DNA of 64,000 nt from Clostridium_X cadaveris (GCF_039521325.1 NZ_BAAACD010000004.1); one strand, 5' to 3'; shown: positions 46,208-54,578, counted from the first letter of the stretch. Numbers and translations are program-made. Notes: a model not told the origin generated them from the sequence alone.

Positions 46208-47140
46208 ATGAGATTTAAGAACATCATAAAACCGGTCGCATTTGTAGGAATATTTCTTATTATATTGGGGTCCCTATCACCTTTTTTTAGACAAGTCATT
46301 AGTAAAAAGGCTATTGAAATTGAGCCACAAAATACTATTGATTATCTAATTATTGGAGATAGTGAAGCTACTACAAGTATTTCCCCAATGGAAATATGGA
46401 ACAAACATGGATTTACAGGATATAATTTAGGGGCGCCAGCTCAAAGATTACAGGAAACATATTATTCATTAAAAAATGCTCTTAAAAATCAGAAACCACA
46501 GGTGGTTTTGCTTGAAACTAATGCTACCTGTAGGGCTTTCGGAGTGAATGGAGAAATAAACAAACTTTTCGGAAGTATTTTCAAAAATAATTTTGAAGTA
46601 TATAAGAACCATAATAAATGGAAAGAGTTTAATTCTCAGAATGATAGTGAAAAATCAAAAAGAATAAGAACAAATATATTAAGAGGATTTCGCTATGATG
46701 AGAAGATAGAACCATATACAAAAGGACCCTATGTAAAGGAAACTGATGCTGTTGAGAAAATACCTAAAGTACCTATGTATTATTTAAATAAAATAGTTGA
46801 ACTTTGCAAGGAAAATGATATTCAATTGATTTTATATACAGTTCCATCACCTGTTAATTGGAATTATAAGAGATACAATGGTATTAAGGATTTTGCAGAG
46901 AGAAATAAGTTACCGTTTCTAGATTTAAATTTGAAAACTGAAGAGCTTGGGATAGATTGGGCAAAAGATACCTATGACAAAGGAGATCATTTGAATTTCT
47001 TTGGAGCTCAAAAGTTAACTAGTTATATAGGTAATTATTTATCGGAGAACTCTAAGTTAATTGATCACCGAGAAGATGAGAAGTACTCATTTTGGAATGA
47101 CATATGGAAGAAATATTTGAAGATAACAAATAAAAATTAA
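46208..47140 (+). CDS. Membrane-anchored SGNH-fold protein (DltD/AlgJ-like role)
   Basis: A 310-residue protein with an N-terminal membrane anchor (FVGIFLIILGSLSPFF, residues about 13-28) and an outside domain. The nucleophile block is IIGDSEATTSI (Ser in GDSE), and the Asp-His block is DKGDHLNFFGAQKL near residue 265, so a Ser-His-Asp triad can be drawn. In dlt and alginate-acetylation systems the last gene encodes an SGNH/DltD partner that finishes acyl transfer outside the membrane. GGGGGTG precedes the ATG; 11 bases separate it from the MBOAT gene. A hairpin terminator ends the operon. Confidence 0.85.
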   Translation: MRFKNIIKPVAFVGIFLIILGSLSPFFRQVISKKAIEIEPQNTIDYLIIGDSEATTSISPMEIWNKHGFTGYNLGAPAQRLQETYYSLKNALKNQKPQVVLLETNATCRAFGVNGEINKLFGSIFKNNFEVYKNHNKWKEFNSQNDSEKSKRIRTNILRGFRYDEKIEPYTKGPYVKETDAVEKIPKVPMYYLNKIVELCKENDIQLILYTVPSPVNWNYKRYNGIKDFAERNKLPFLDLNLKTEELGIDWAKDTYDKGDHLNFFGAQKLTSYIGNYLSENSKLIDHREDEKYSFWNDIWKKYLKITNKN

Positions 47141-47143
47141 GAT

Positions 47144-47204
47144 AAAAAACAGAGTTTTATTCAATAGTGATTTAACACTTATTTTATAAAAGCTCTGTTT
47201 TTTA
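47144..47204. terminator. Bidirectional terminator after the dlt-like operon and psd
   Basis: AAAAAACAGAG plus TTTAT pairs with ATAAA plus CTCTGTTTTTT around a 25-base loop; genes are convergent. Confidence 0.82.
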
Positions 47205-47208
47205 AATT

Positions 47209-48099
47209 TTATAATATTTTTCTTCCTATCCCCTCACCCATAAGAACCTGAGTTTCGATACCTAAGGAACTATGTTCTAATAAATCCTTATCTATTTCTA
47301 CAGTATCTTTTTTAAGGAATAAGACTGTAGTAGAACCGCCAAATTTAAAGTATCCTTTTTCATCACCCTTTGAAACCTCAGTATTAGGCTCATATGTTTG
47401 AATTATAGTACCAACACAAGTTGCACCTACTTCCATACATAAAATATCATCAAAGTTTTTTGATTTTAATATACTCCATTCACGTTTGTTTTGACAGAAT
47501 AGATTAGGTATTTTCTCAAGAGCTATAGGATTTACTGAGTAATAAGACCCATCTATTTTTTTTGTTTCACTACAAATTCCATCATCTACGAAGTGAAATC
47601 TGTGGTAGTCAGTTGGACATAACCTTAAAATAAGGCATACCCCACCATTATAATCTTCGGCAACGCTGTCGTTATTTATTAATTCCTTAAGGGAATATGT
47701 AAGTCCTTTAATCTGTACCAATCTATCTAAATCTATATTAGAAAATGCAGTAAGTCTTCCATCTCCTGGAGATATCAAAATATTTTTATCATTTGTTATT
47801 GGTCTAGCTTCTGGCTTAAGTTTTCTTATAAAGAAATCATTAAATGATGAGAAGTCTTCAATGTCTTTTTCACAAAGAGACATATCAATATCTAAGTCAT
47901 TTATGAAAGAACTTATTTTTCTTTTACTTAGTGAACTATCACAGAACTTTCCATAGAGTTTTGAAAAAGCTTTTTTCTTTATAAAAAGTTCTAAAAATTT
48001 CATTCCTACAGGAGATGAGTAGCACCATTTTAAGTATGTTTCTCCAGCTACTTTTTCTATCTCATATTTTTTTGTAGATCGATTATAAATCTTTATCAT
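47209..48099 (-). CDS. psd: Phosphatidylserine decarboxylase (proenzyme)
   Basis: A 296-residue membrane-associated enzyme that makes phosphatidylethanolamine from phosphatidylserine. The autocleavage/pyruvoyl site is seen as FKFGGSTTVLFL near residue 255: Gly-Ser-Thr is kept, while the usual leucine of LGST is Gly. The conserved SPGDGRL, CPTDYHRFHF and NKREW segments are clear, matching the shorter type I/II form of clostridia. TTAAGGAGAGA precedes the ATG. A phosphatidylserine synthase (pssA) gene is not in this window. Single gene, convergent with the dlt-like operon. Confidence 0.93.
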   Translation of the reverse strand: MIKIYNRSTKKYEIEKVAGETYLKWCYSSPVGMKFLELFIKKKAFSKLYGKFCDSSLSKRKISSFINDLDIDMSLCEKDIEDFSSFNDFFIRKLKPEARPITNDKNILISPGDGRLTAFSNIDLDRLVQIKGLTYSLKELINNDSVAEDYNGGVCLILRLCPTDYHRFHFVDDGICSETKKIDGSYYSVNPIALEKIPNLFCQNKREWSILKSKNFDDILCMEVGATCVGTIIQTYEPNTEVSKGDEKGYFKFGGSTTVLFLKKDTVEIDKDLLEHSSLGIETQVLMGEGIGRKIL

Positions 48100-48265
48100 C
48101 TTTATCTCTCCTTAAAAATCTTAATATTAATTTTACCACAAAATTTATATGATTTTAATATGTAATAGAGAAGATTAATAAACTAGGACATGTAGTATTT
48201 TTTATAATTCTACAAAGAAAGCACCACATTAGTTAAGATATGAATATATGTATAAATCTAAATGA

Positions 48266-48557
48266 AGCAAATATGATGCAATAACAAAATTAGTAGAATT
48301 TTATTTGCTAATTAGAAATAAGGGTGATTTGGATTTGAAAAATAAAGGATATAATTAAAAGGGATATGTTTTGAAGGAAATTAATAAGAGTATATGATCT
48401 AGAGAACATATTATATGGATATTTAGGAAAGACATTTGGTTTTTCTGATAATTTATTTGCACATATGAAAGCAGGAACTTCAGAAGAAGATTTCGGAAAA
48501 TTTTATGGTCTTTTTTTATATAGAGATGATCTGAAGGATCAAAAATATAATATTTAG
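48266..48557 (+). pseudogene. Remnant of a polymorphic toxin type 44 C-terminal domain
   Basis: No intact frame, but two adjacent frames carry recognisable halves. From 48266: SKYDAITKLVEFYLLIRN then GDLDLKNKG, ending in a stop. From 48390 in another frame: YDLENILYGYLGKTFGFSDN and YRDDLKDQKYNI, stop at 48557. The pattern of Ala-x-x-x-Leu-x-x-Phe-Tyr, GxxDLK, NxxYGxxGxxxGFS and DDxxDQ fits Ntox44 domains of contact-dependent or secreted polymorphic toxins. At least one frameshift and missing N-terminus show decay. The rest of 48110-48620 has no other signal except the hairpin below. Confidence 0.55.
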
Positions 48558-48591
48558 AATTAATTATTAAAGAAAATTACATTAATAGAGA

Positions 48592-48628
48592 AAGCAATTT
48601 AGATTTTAAATCTAAATTGCTTCTTTTT
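48592..48628. terminator. Palindromic terminator between toxin remnant and DUF5412 gene
   Basis: AAGCAATTTAGATTT faces a complementary arm with almost no loop; CTTTTTAT follows on the plus strand. Confidence 0.65.
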
Positions 48629-48977
48629 ATTTTCTCCAATCATATATGTCATTAGGAAGTTTTAATTTATGTCCATTAATAATTACAGTAGTATTATTTA
48701 ACCATTTAATTTTTGATTTATTTGTTTTATATTCCCAATATATATTTTTAGGATTTTTTGAATTAGTTAATAATTCAGCTCTAACAGAAAAATCTACAGT
48801 TGCATTACCATCACAAAGATATGTTTTAATTGTATATTTACCATTAGGTGATGTTGATTCTTCAATTAATTCACCATCAGGAAGATTTAATATTCTAGAA
48901 TTTAAATATTTATTAATAAAAAATATAGATGATAAAATTATAAATAAAGAAGTTAAAATAACAAAGAATTTTTTCAC
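48627..48977 (-). CDS. DUF5412-like small membrane-anchored protein
   Basis: A 116-residue protein with one N-terminal membrane segment (FFVILTSLFIILSSIFFI). The outside part has SPNGKYTIKTYLCDGNATVD, IYWEYK and TVIINGHKL, ending in YDWRK, which matches the DUF5412 family as I recall it (SPDGKY, GGAT, NIYW, INGxxL, YDWR). Function is unknown. Starts at GTG 48977 with AAGGAGAT upstream. It lies beside a toxin remnant, so a role linked to immunity or to that accessory locus is possible but unproven. Confidence 0.68.
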   Translation of the reverse strand: MKKFFVILTSLFIILSSIFFINKYLNSRILNLPDGELIEESTSPNGKYTIKTYLCDGNATVDFSVRAELLTNSKNPKNIYWEYKTNKSKIKWLNNTTVIINGHKLKLPNDIYDWRK

Positions 48978-48996
48978 AATAAAATCTCCTTAATTT

Positions 48997-49185
48997 TTAT
49001 AAGATAATTTCAGATATGTTTAAGTTAATGTCATTGAAAAAAATAGGAGAAAAATTTTGAGGATTTCTTTTAAATCTTTCACAGAATGAAAATATAAGAA
49101 GTTTTTTTACATAAAACATTAAAAATAATGTAAGTAAAAAACTAATAATTTTACTAATTAAGTCTTCATAACTAACAAAAAACAT
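48997..49185 (-). pseudogene. Truncated YcxB-like protein gene
   Basis: A 62-codon frame without ribosome site. LISKIISFLLTLFLMFYVKK and the following FSFCERFKRN...IFFNDINLNISEIIL line up with residues about 60-115 of the intact YcxB-like protein at 49463 (IINLKKLILFSCCRSLKKR...IFLNSISLTINNNIL). Both ends of the fold are missing, so this is a decayed paralogue. Bases 49186-49462 hold a 51-codon plus-strand frame (49208-49363) without ribosome site, which I do not recognise and do not call. Confidence 0.55.
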
Positions 49186-49462
49186 ATTTAAGAAATATAT
49201 TTTTAAAATGTTTTGTTTTCATAATATACTTTTCAAAAAATCCAGACAAGTATGCTTTGATAAATTATTTACAGAAAATAAGATTCTAGGTTTAATATAT
49301 AATATCTTTTCTACTATGCAATGTGAAGTAAATTATAGAGAAGATATAAAGAAAAATTTATAGTTACATACTAATAGTATACCAACCAGTGGAAAAGTAA
49401 CTGCTATTTTATTTAGTAAAGAAAATTTAATAAAGTATAAGCTACTAAATAGTGACTTATTT

Positions 49463-50011
49463 TCATATAAATTTATAATTTTTTGGGAAAGATTTGTTTA
49501 TAGAAAAATTTTCAAAGTTACTTATAAAATTATTTTTGTTTTTTTCTGAATCAAAGATAGTTAAAGGTATCAAAATATCTTTACAAATAGAATTTGTTAT
49601 AAAAATAAAGTTGTTAACTATATAAATTCCAGTAATTTTGTCAAAAGGTATAGAGATATCTTCATATTGAGACTTTAAGTTTAATATATTATTATTTATT
49701 GTTAATGAAATGCTATTTAAAAAAATAGTATATAAGTTAGTTTCACGTTTTTTTAAACTCCTACAACAAGAAAATAATATAAGTTTTTTTAAATTAATTA
49801 TGAATATAAATACTAATAAAAATAAAAATATTTTAAATACCAATCTTTGTTTATAAGGAAATGAATTGTAGTAAAGATATACAGGAGTTAATGAAAGAAT
49901 AGTTAAAATAGAATAATTCAATATAGCTTTTTTAAATTGAATTGTTTTAATTACATTTTGTTTAAAAAATTTTAAATAAGAGTCTTTAGATAGATTAAAA
50001 TTAATATTCAT
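49463..50011 (-). CDS. YcxB-like membrane protein
   Basis: A 182-residue protein. Two membrane segments at residues about 31-49 and 57-75 are followed by a soluble C-terminal region with ISLTINNNILNLKSQYEDISI and IPFDKITGIYIVNNFIFI, the pattern of YcxB-type C-terminal domains (a PH-like fold). AAGGAGA lies upstream of ATG 50011. Very Ile/Asn/Lys rich and more AT-biased than nearby housekeeping genes. A truncated paralogue lies next to it. Function unknown; in other Firmicutes such genes are frequent in accessory regions. Confidence 0.6.
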   Translation of the reverse strand: MNINFNLSKDSYLKFFKQNVIKTIQFKKAILNYSILTILSLTPVYLYYNSFPYKQRLVFKIFLFLLVFIFIINLKKLILFSCCRSLKKRETNLYTIFLNSISLTINNNILNLKSQYEDISIPFDKITGIYIVNNFIFITNSICKDILIPLTIFDSEKNKNNFISNFENFSINKSFPKNYKFI

Positions 50012-50206
50012 ATTTTTTAAAATCTCCTTAAAGCTTATAAATTAATTTTATTTTATAAAAAAGATAATATCAAACCTTTAAGTTTTATTTAAGTTTTATT
50101 TAAGCTTAACTATAAGAATTTTTAGAATAAGTGCTGCATTATAGAAACTAGGTTAGATTTGGCATTTCTTAATGATATTAAATAGAATACTATATAAGAA
50201 AATATA

Positions 50207-50235
50207 TTGATAAAAGTACATGGATTAAATATAAT
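50207..50235 (+). promoter_or_regulatory. Promoter of the 50.3-kb candidate sRNA
   Basis: TTGATA (50207-50212), exactly 17 bases, TATAAT (50230-50235). Confidence 0.6.
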
Positions 50236-50241
50236 TAATAA

Positions 50242-50364
50242 TGTAATGCAATATTAACTTGTATATGCAGAAAAAGTGAGTTTCTTAAATGTCTAAAGAA
50301 TGGAAGATGTGTAAGCGTACATTATTAATTCATGAAAATTAATAAGGCTTTCACATCTTTTTTA
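50242..50364 (+). ncRNA. Candidate small RNA with own promoter and terminator
   Basis: About 123 bases between a good promoter and a strong terminator: AAGATGTG with AAGC (50304-50316) pairs with GCTT and CACATCTT (50347-50359), an inner ATTATTAATT / AATTAATAA stem, and a T-run to 50363. No gene lies upstream on this strand (the YcxB gene is divergent), so it is not a normal 3' terminator. A 17-codon frame (ATG 50289 to the stop at about 50342) begins inside it with a poor ribosome site, so it could also encode a tiny peptide or be a long leader of the TetR gene. Confidence 0.42.
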
Positions 50365-50493
50365 AAAAAGATTAAGTAGAAATTTCTATTAAGATAGATA
50401 ATAATTAAAGTAGTATACTATCAATATAGAAATGTTAAATATATTTAAGATAGGGAAGAATTAATATTAACATATATATGTGGAGTGATTAAA

Positions 50494-51060
50494 ATGAACA
50501 AGACTAAAAAGGCGATTTTTCAGTCTGCAATAGAGATTTTCTCTAAGGCTGGATACAACGGTGCTACTATGGATGATATAGCGATAAATGCAGGAGTAGC
50601 AAAAGGAACCTTATATTATCATTTCAAAAGCAAGGAAGAAATATTCAACTACATAATAACAAATGGTCTTGAAATGATGAGAGTTGCTGTGGAGGATGCT
50701 GTAAAGGCTGAAGAAAATACTGTACTTAAGATTAGAACTATGTGCAAATTTCAATTAGAACTTATTTATGAAAATAAGGATTTCTTTAAGGTCATAATGA
50801 GTCAAGTATGGGGACAGGAACTAAGACAGGTTGAATTAAGAAAATGCATAGAGGAATATCTAAAAACTATAGAAAGATTCCTTCAAGAAGGTATGGATAA
50901 TGGAGTATTAAAAAAGAGTGATAGCAATTTCATGGCATATACATTCTTTGGTACACTATTTTCTGCCGCTATTTATGAGCTTATAAATGCTGAGAATACG
51001 GATATAGAAATGCTAATAGATAATCTTATGAATTTTATATTTAAAGGAATAGAGATGTAA
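50494..51060 (+). CDS. TetR/AcrR family transcriptional regulator
   Basis: I choose ATG 50494, with GGAGTG 6 bases upstream; the GTG at 50485 is part of that site. The product is 188 residues. The N-terminal helix-turn-helix is ATMDDIAINAGVAKGTLYYHFKSKEE (residues about 25-50, seen in segments), and the C-terminal ligand domain follows. It is convergent with a UbiB-like kinase gene; the regulated gene may be that pair, itself, or the sRNA upstream. Confidence 0.9.
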   Translation: MNKTKKAIFQSAIEIFSKAGYNGATMDDIAINAGVAKGTLYYHFKSKEEIFNYIITNGLEMMRVAVEDAVKAEENTVLKIRTMCKFQLELIYENKDFFKVIMSQVWGQELRQVELRKCIEEYLKTIERFLQEGMDNGVLKKSDSNFMAYTFFGTLFSAAIYELINAENTDIEMLIDNLMNFIFKGIEM

Positions 51061-51107
51061 AAGAGGTATTGCAAAATAGAGTATTTATTTTGCAACACCT
51101 CTTTTTA
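51059..51107. terminator. Bidirectional terminator between TetR and UbiB-like genes
   Basis: AAAGAGGT plus TTGCAAAATA pairs with TATTTTGCAA plus ACCTCTTTTT (one mismatch). Confidence 0.87.
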
Positions 51108-52700
51108 GGTCATACCTGATCTGATTATAGATATTAAAAGCCATAGAGCTAAAACTCCAGACATCAGAAATCCAGCTATACCCATAAAAGAAACACCATT
51201 AATCTTTGGACCAGTATTTGAACTTATGAGCCAAGCTGAGCTTATTATCATAGCCGAAATTACAAGTCCAAATACTAATCTATTTACCATCTTATTAACT
51301 TGAATTAGAGGTCTTTCTAAATTTTTATGTTCAAGTTGTAATTTTGTTCTGCCGCTTAATATGTTGTCACTAACTTCAACTATTTTTTCAGGAGTTTTAT
51401 ATAAACTATTTAAAAATGTATATGTTTTTATAACTATATCGTCATGAGAAAGTTTTGGAATAAGTTCACTATTCTCCTTCACATAAGGAATAGCTATATC
51501 TAGAATTTTTATTTCTGGTGAAAGATGAGTCATAACTCCTTCAAGAATTACAAGGCTCTTCATAACCAATGTCAGTTCTTTTGGAAGCTGTATATTATGT
51601 TTTGCAGTTAGTTGAATTATATCATTAAGCATAAGAGATATATTAATATGTGCTAAGGAGGTATTAAGATAGTTAAAGAATAAATACTCTATATCTTCGT
51701 AAAGAGCATTTCTATCAACATAACCTTTTCTTATACCTATAGATAGAAAAACGCTGATAAGCTTATTTATATCCTTTAGCACTATGGAAATCAATGCGTC
51801 ATTTAAAGCTTCTCTAAGAGGAATACTCAAATTTCCTACGATACCAAAATCTATAAAGCAAATTTTATTGTCCTTTATTAATATATTTCCAGGATGAGGG
51901 TCACCATGAAAGAAACCATCATTAAACACCTGTTTTAAAAATCCTAAGGCAAGCTTTCTACTTATATCTGATAAGTCGTAATAGTTCTCCTGAAGACTAT
52001 TAATATTATCTACCTTTATACCATCAATTCTTTCTAGAGTTAAGATTTTCTCGCTGCTCATGGATTTAACTACATATGGAACATAAATAAAGGCTACGTC
52101 TTTATTTAATTCTTTAAATTTTATAGTATTCTCCATTTCAATAGTAAAATCTAATTCTTTTTGCGTAGAAATCCAGATTTCATTTAAAGCTTCAACTGGA
52201 TTTATAAATGAATTTGCAAACTTATTTTTAGTAAGCTTTAGAATTTTAGCTAATACTGAAACGTCTAGAGCCATTTTTTCCTTTATGTGAGGTCTTTGAA
52301 CTTTTACTATAACATTTCTTCCATCTAATAAAGTAGCCTTATGAACCTGTGATATAGAAGCTGATGCCATAGGAGCTTCATCAAAAAATTTAAATTGATT
52401 CTTTAGAGATACTCCGAATTCCTCGAAAAATACTTTTTCTATAGATTCGAAACTTTCAGGAAGTGCTTCATCTTGCAACTTTTTTAGCTCTGATACGTAT
52501 TCTTCAGGCAGCAAATCTGTTCTAGTACTTATAATTTGTCCAAGCTTTATAAATGTTGGCCCCAGTTCTTCAAATGCTTTTTTCAAATTTTCAGGAGAAG
52601 GAGTTCTTTTTTTTATTTTTGAGTCTACAAGATACCCAAATCCATATTTAAAAAATACTTTGACTATCTCTTTAAAACGATCGTTAGAGCTTTTACTCAT
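51105..52700 (-). CDS. ABC1/UbiB (AarF) family protein kinase-like
   Basis: I choose ATG 52700, behind AGGAGG; an ATG at 52715 precedes that site. The product is 531 residues. Motifs of the ABC1 family are present: GPTFIKLGQIISTR (KxGQ-type), VIVKVQRP (catalytic Lys), FFHGDPHPGNI and CFIDFGIVG (metal Asp). Two C-terminal membrane helices (VFGLVISAMIISSAWL and AGFLMSGVLALWLLI) anchor it. Members aid ubiquinone synthesis in respiring bacteria, but clostridia lack ubiquinone, so the role must differ, perhaps isoprenoid lipid handling. It follows a phasin-like gene. Confidence 0.9.
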   Translation of the reverse strand: MSKSSNDRFKEIVKVFFKYGFGYLVDSKIKKRTPSPENLKKAFEELGPTFIKLGQIISTRTDLLPEEYVSELKKLQDEALPESFESIEKVFFEEFGVSLKNQFKFFDEAPMASASISQVHKATLLDGRNVIVKVQRPHIKEKMALDVSVLAKILKLTKNKFANSFINPVEALNEIWISTQKELDFTIEMENTIKFKELNKDVAFIYVPYVVKSMSSEKILTLERIDGIKVDNINSLQENYYDLSDISRKLALGFLKQVFNDGFFHGDPHPGNILIKDNKICFIDFGIVGNLSIPLREALNDALISIVLKDINKLISVFLSIGIRKGYVDRNALYEDIEYLFFNYLNTSLAHINISLMLNDIIQLTAKHNIQLPKELTLVMKSLVILEGVMTHLSPEIKILDIAIPYVKENSELIPKLSHDDIVIKTYTFLNSLYKTPEKIVEVSDNILSGRTKLQLEHKNLERPLIQVNKMVNRLVFGLVISAMIISSAWLISSNTGPKINGVSFMGIAGFLMSGVLALWLLISIIRSGMT

Positions 52701-52726
52701 AGTTCCTCCTAACAAAATGAGTGAAA

Positions 52727-52752
52727 CCTAAGGTGAAATATTCGACCTTAGG
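52727..52752 (-). terminator. Intercistronic hairpin between phasin-like and UbiB-like genes
   Basis: CCTAAGGT pairs perfectly with ACCTTAGG (52727-52734 with 52745-52752); a moderately T-rich stretch follows on the minus strand. It may partly end transcription or set relative levels. Confidence 0.5.
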
Positions 52753-52760
52753 CCCCAAAT

Positions 52761-53084
52761 TTATTCCAAAGAATTTAATATAGCATTTATTTTTGCCTCG
52801 AGCTTAGTAACTTGTTCTCTAAGGTCATTAAATTCATCTCTAGATACAAAATCCATCTCTTCAAATGTGTTCTTTAAATCTTCTTTAGTTAAAGGCATAA
52901 CCTTTTTATTAAATGCTTCTGATTTATCTTTAAAGGTTCTCTTTAACTCTTGAGAAAGCTCCTTTCCCTCATCTACAGAAAGACGTCCTTTCTCAACAAG
53001 TTCTTCAACAACATTTGCAGACTTTTCATAAGTATAAGCAATTGAACCTACACCTGCTAATAATATCTTTTTTAATTCATCCAT
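52761..53084 (-). CDS. Phasin-like helical protein
   Basis: A 107-residue almost wholly helical protein. The N-terminal ILLAGVGSIAYTYEKSANVVEELV (read in part) and the C-terminal heptad-like FNDLREQVTKLEAKINAIL indicate a coiled coil, as in the phasin/PHA-synthesis regulator-like family found upstream of UbiB-type kinases in Firmicutes. GGAGG lies before ATG 53084. Polyhydroxyalkanoate synthesis genes are not seen here, so the name reflects fold only. It likely works with the UbiB-like protein 60 bases downstream. Confidence 0.75.
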   Translation of the reverse strand: MDELKKILLAGVGSIAYTYEKSANVVEELVEKGRLSVDEGKELSQELKRTFKDKSEAFNKKVMPLTKEDLKNTFEEMDFVSRDEFNDLREQVTKLEAKINAILNSLE

Positions 53085-53354
53085 TATGGTAACCTCCTAA
53101 ATTTTAAAATTAAAATTATTTATAGTAACCTTTTAATGTTAACAACTTATATTATGTGATTTTATATTGATAATTATATATTTAATTATCATCATTTTAT
53201 CACAAAAACTTTAGTTAAATCCATTGTTTTCAGAAAAGTCACAATAATATAGGCGTGTATCTACTTAGCGTATTATAAATTAAATTCAACTTTAAGATAA
53301 AAGAAGTAATAATTGACATAGAAAAAAATTTGCTATACAATAATAATGTTATAG

Positions 53355-53429
53355 GCTCTCATAGTTCAATGGATAGAACAGCCCCCTCCTAAGGGGCAGA
53401 TGTAGGTTCGATTCCTACTGGGAGTACCA
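53355..53429 (+). tRNA. tRNA-Arg (anticodon CCT)
   Basis: 75 bases with encoded CCA. Acceptor GCTCTCA pairs with TGGGAGT (G-U at the first pair and one inside); anticodon stem CCCC/GGGG around CTCCTAA with anticodon CCT; T-loop GTTCGATTCC. Reads AGG codons. Confidence 0.95.
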
Positions 53430-53432
53430 TAA

Positions 53433-53478
53433 ACAAAGGCTTAAACCTAAGTAAATAAAAGGTTTAAGCCTTTGTTAT
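53433..53478 (+). terminator. Hairpin after tRNA-Arg(CCT)
   Basis: A long stem, AACAAAGGCTTAAACCT with AGGTTTAAGCCTTTGTT (17 bp), 11-base loop. The T-rich tail is weak. Bases 53480-53718 hold nothing I can support. Confidence 0.65.
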
Positions 53479-53718
53479 CTTTGTAATACTTTAATAAAAA
53501 TTGTAATAATTCTTTTTGACACTCTATTTGATGTGAACTATCTTCTTAATAAATATATAATTATTTGAAATTAATTTACAATAATATACGATACTTTTAG
53601 TTAATGCTCCAATAGAAATTGTAAAAAAATTCATGTATTATTAAATTAATACCAAATGTTATAATTTAATATTTTAAATTATAATCAATATAAAATGTAA
53701 AATAAAGGAGATAAAGTA

Positions 53719-54132
53719 TTGTTTATAAAAAAGCATCCTTATTTAATACTTTCTATTATATTCGGATTTATATCAGGAATCCTTTGGGCTTCATCTGTAA
53801 TGGTTATGTATGAAGTTACTATGTTTTATCTAGTAATTATATTTATACCAATAGCATTAAGTTTATCTATATATTTTTTATATAAAAATCGTATGGAGAC
53901 GATAAAATGTTTTCGAAATTCTTATTTGATTTCTCTAGCTTTAGGCTTTATGATATTTGATTATGTATTTATGGAATATTGGCATATAGATTATTTTTTA
54001 TCTGGTTTTAATGGAATGGGGAATACAGTTAGATTAATAATTTTTCAGATGGGTTTAATATGTATTATTATGCTTTTATATTCAATATTATTTACACGGT
54101 TATCGAAAAAATTAGATAATAGGATGAAATAA
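53719..54132 (+). CDS. Small membrane protein, unknown
   Basis: A 137-residue protein with four membrane segments (about residues 8-27, 32-54, 68-86 and 103-126), short loops and a positively charged end (RLSKKLDNRMK). It starts at TTG 53719 with AAAGGAG about 9 bases upstream; no nearer ATG exists. I do not recognise a family. It lies downstream of tRNA-Arg in a short run of orphan envelope genes. Confidence 0.6.
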   Translation: MFIKKHPYLILSIIFGFISGILWASSVMVMYEVTMFYLVIIFIPIALSLSIYFLYKNRMETIKCFRNSYLISLALGFMIFDYVFMEYWHIDYFLSGFNGMGNTVRLIIFQMGLICIIMLLYSILFTRLSKKLDNRMK

Positions 54133-54227
54133 ATTTAAATATTGTTAAACTTTTCTATTTAGTGCTATTATAAACTTAAATATACATTCCACATAATAGA
54201 TTTAATTTGTTTAAGGAAGTGTTTATA

Positions 54228-54527
54228 ATGGGTAATGAAAAACTTATGGCATATGCTAGTAAGATATTATTAATGTTGGCATTAATAACATTAGTGGTGG
54301 GAGAAGTTTCTTATTATTACTTTAGAGAGTATGTTATGACTTTTGAGATAGTCTTTCTGATATTTTTATTTGTGCAATACAGTATAGTGAAAATTTTAAA
54401 CAAAAGAAATGTAAAGTTTAATAATGATATTACAAGCAATATTAAAAAAATGAATAAAATAATTAAAGCTATGGTGATTGGAGTTATCGTAATATCTTTA
54501 ATTTTAATAGTAATGCAGATTTTATAG
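54228..54527 (+). CDS. Small membrane protein, unknown
   Basis: I choose ATG 54228 (AAGGAAGTG upstream); an in-frame ATG at 54207 lies before that site. The product is 99 residues, with membrane segments at about 9-29, 36-56 and 77-98 and a short Lys-rich middle loop (NKRNVKFNNDITSNIKKM). Unrecognised; perhaps a three-helix accessory protein. A hairpin terminator follows. Confidence 0.6.
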   Translation: MGNEKLMAYASKILLMLALITLVVGEVSYYYFREYVMTFEIVFLIFLFVQYSIVKILNKRNVKFNNDITSNIKKMNKIIKAMVIGVIVISLILIVMQIL

Positions 54528-54533
54528 GCAATT

Positions 54534-54578
54534 AAGCTGTAATCTTAAAGTAGAATTAAGGTTACAGCTTATTTTATT
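54534..54578 (+). terminator. Terminator after the 99-residue membrane protein gene
   Basis: AAGCTGTAATCTTA (54534-54547) pairs with TAAGGTTACAGCTT (54557-54570), then ATTTTATTAT. Confidence 0.75.

Noticed and set aside
48646..48993. A 115-codon plus-strand frame opposite the DUF5412 gene
   Set aside because: The minus-strand frame has a ribosome site, a signal anchor and family motifs; the plus frame has none.
49208..49363. A 51-codon plus-strand frame between the YcxB-like genes
   Set aside because: It reads somewhat like protein but has no ribosome site, no recognised motif and lies in a decayed region.
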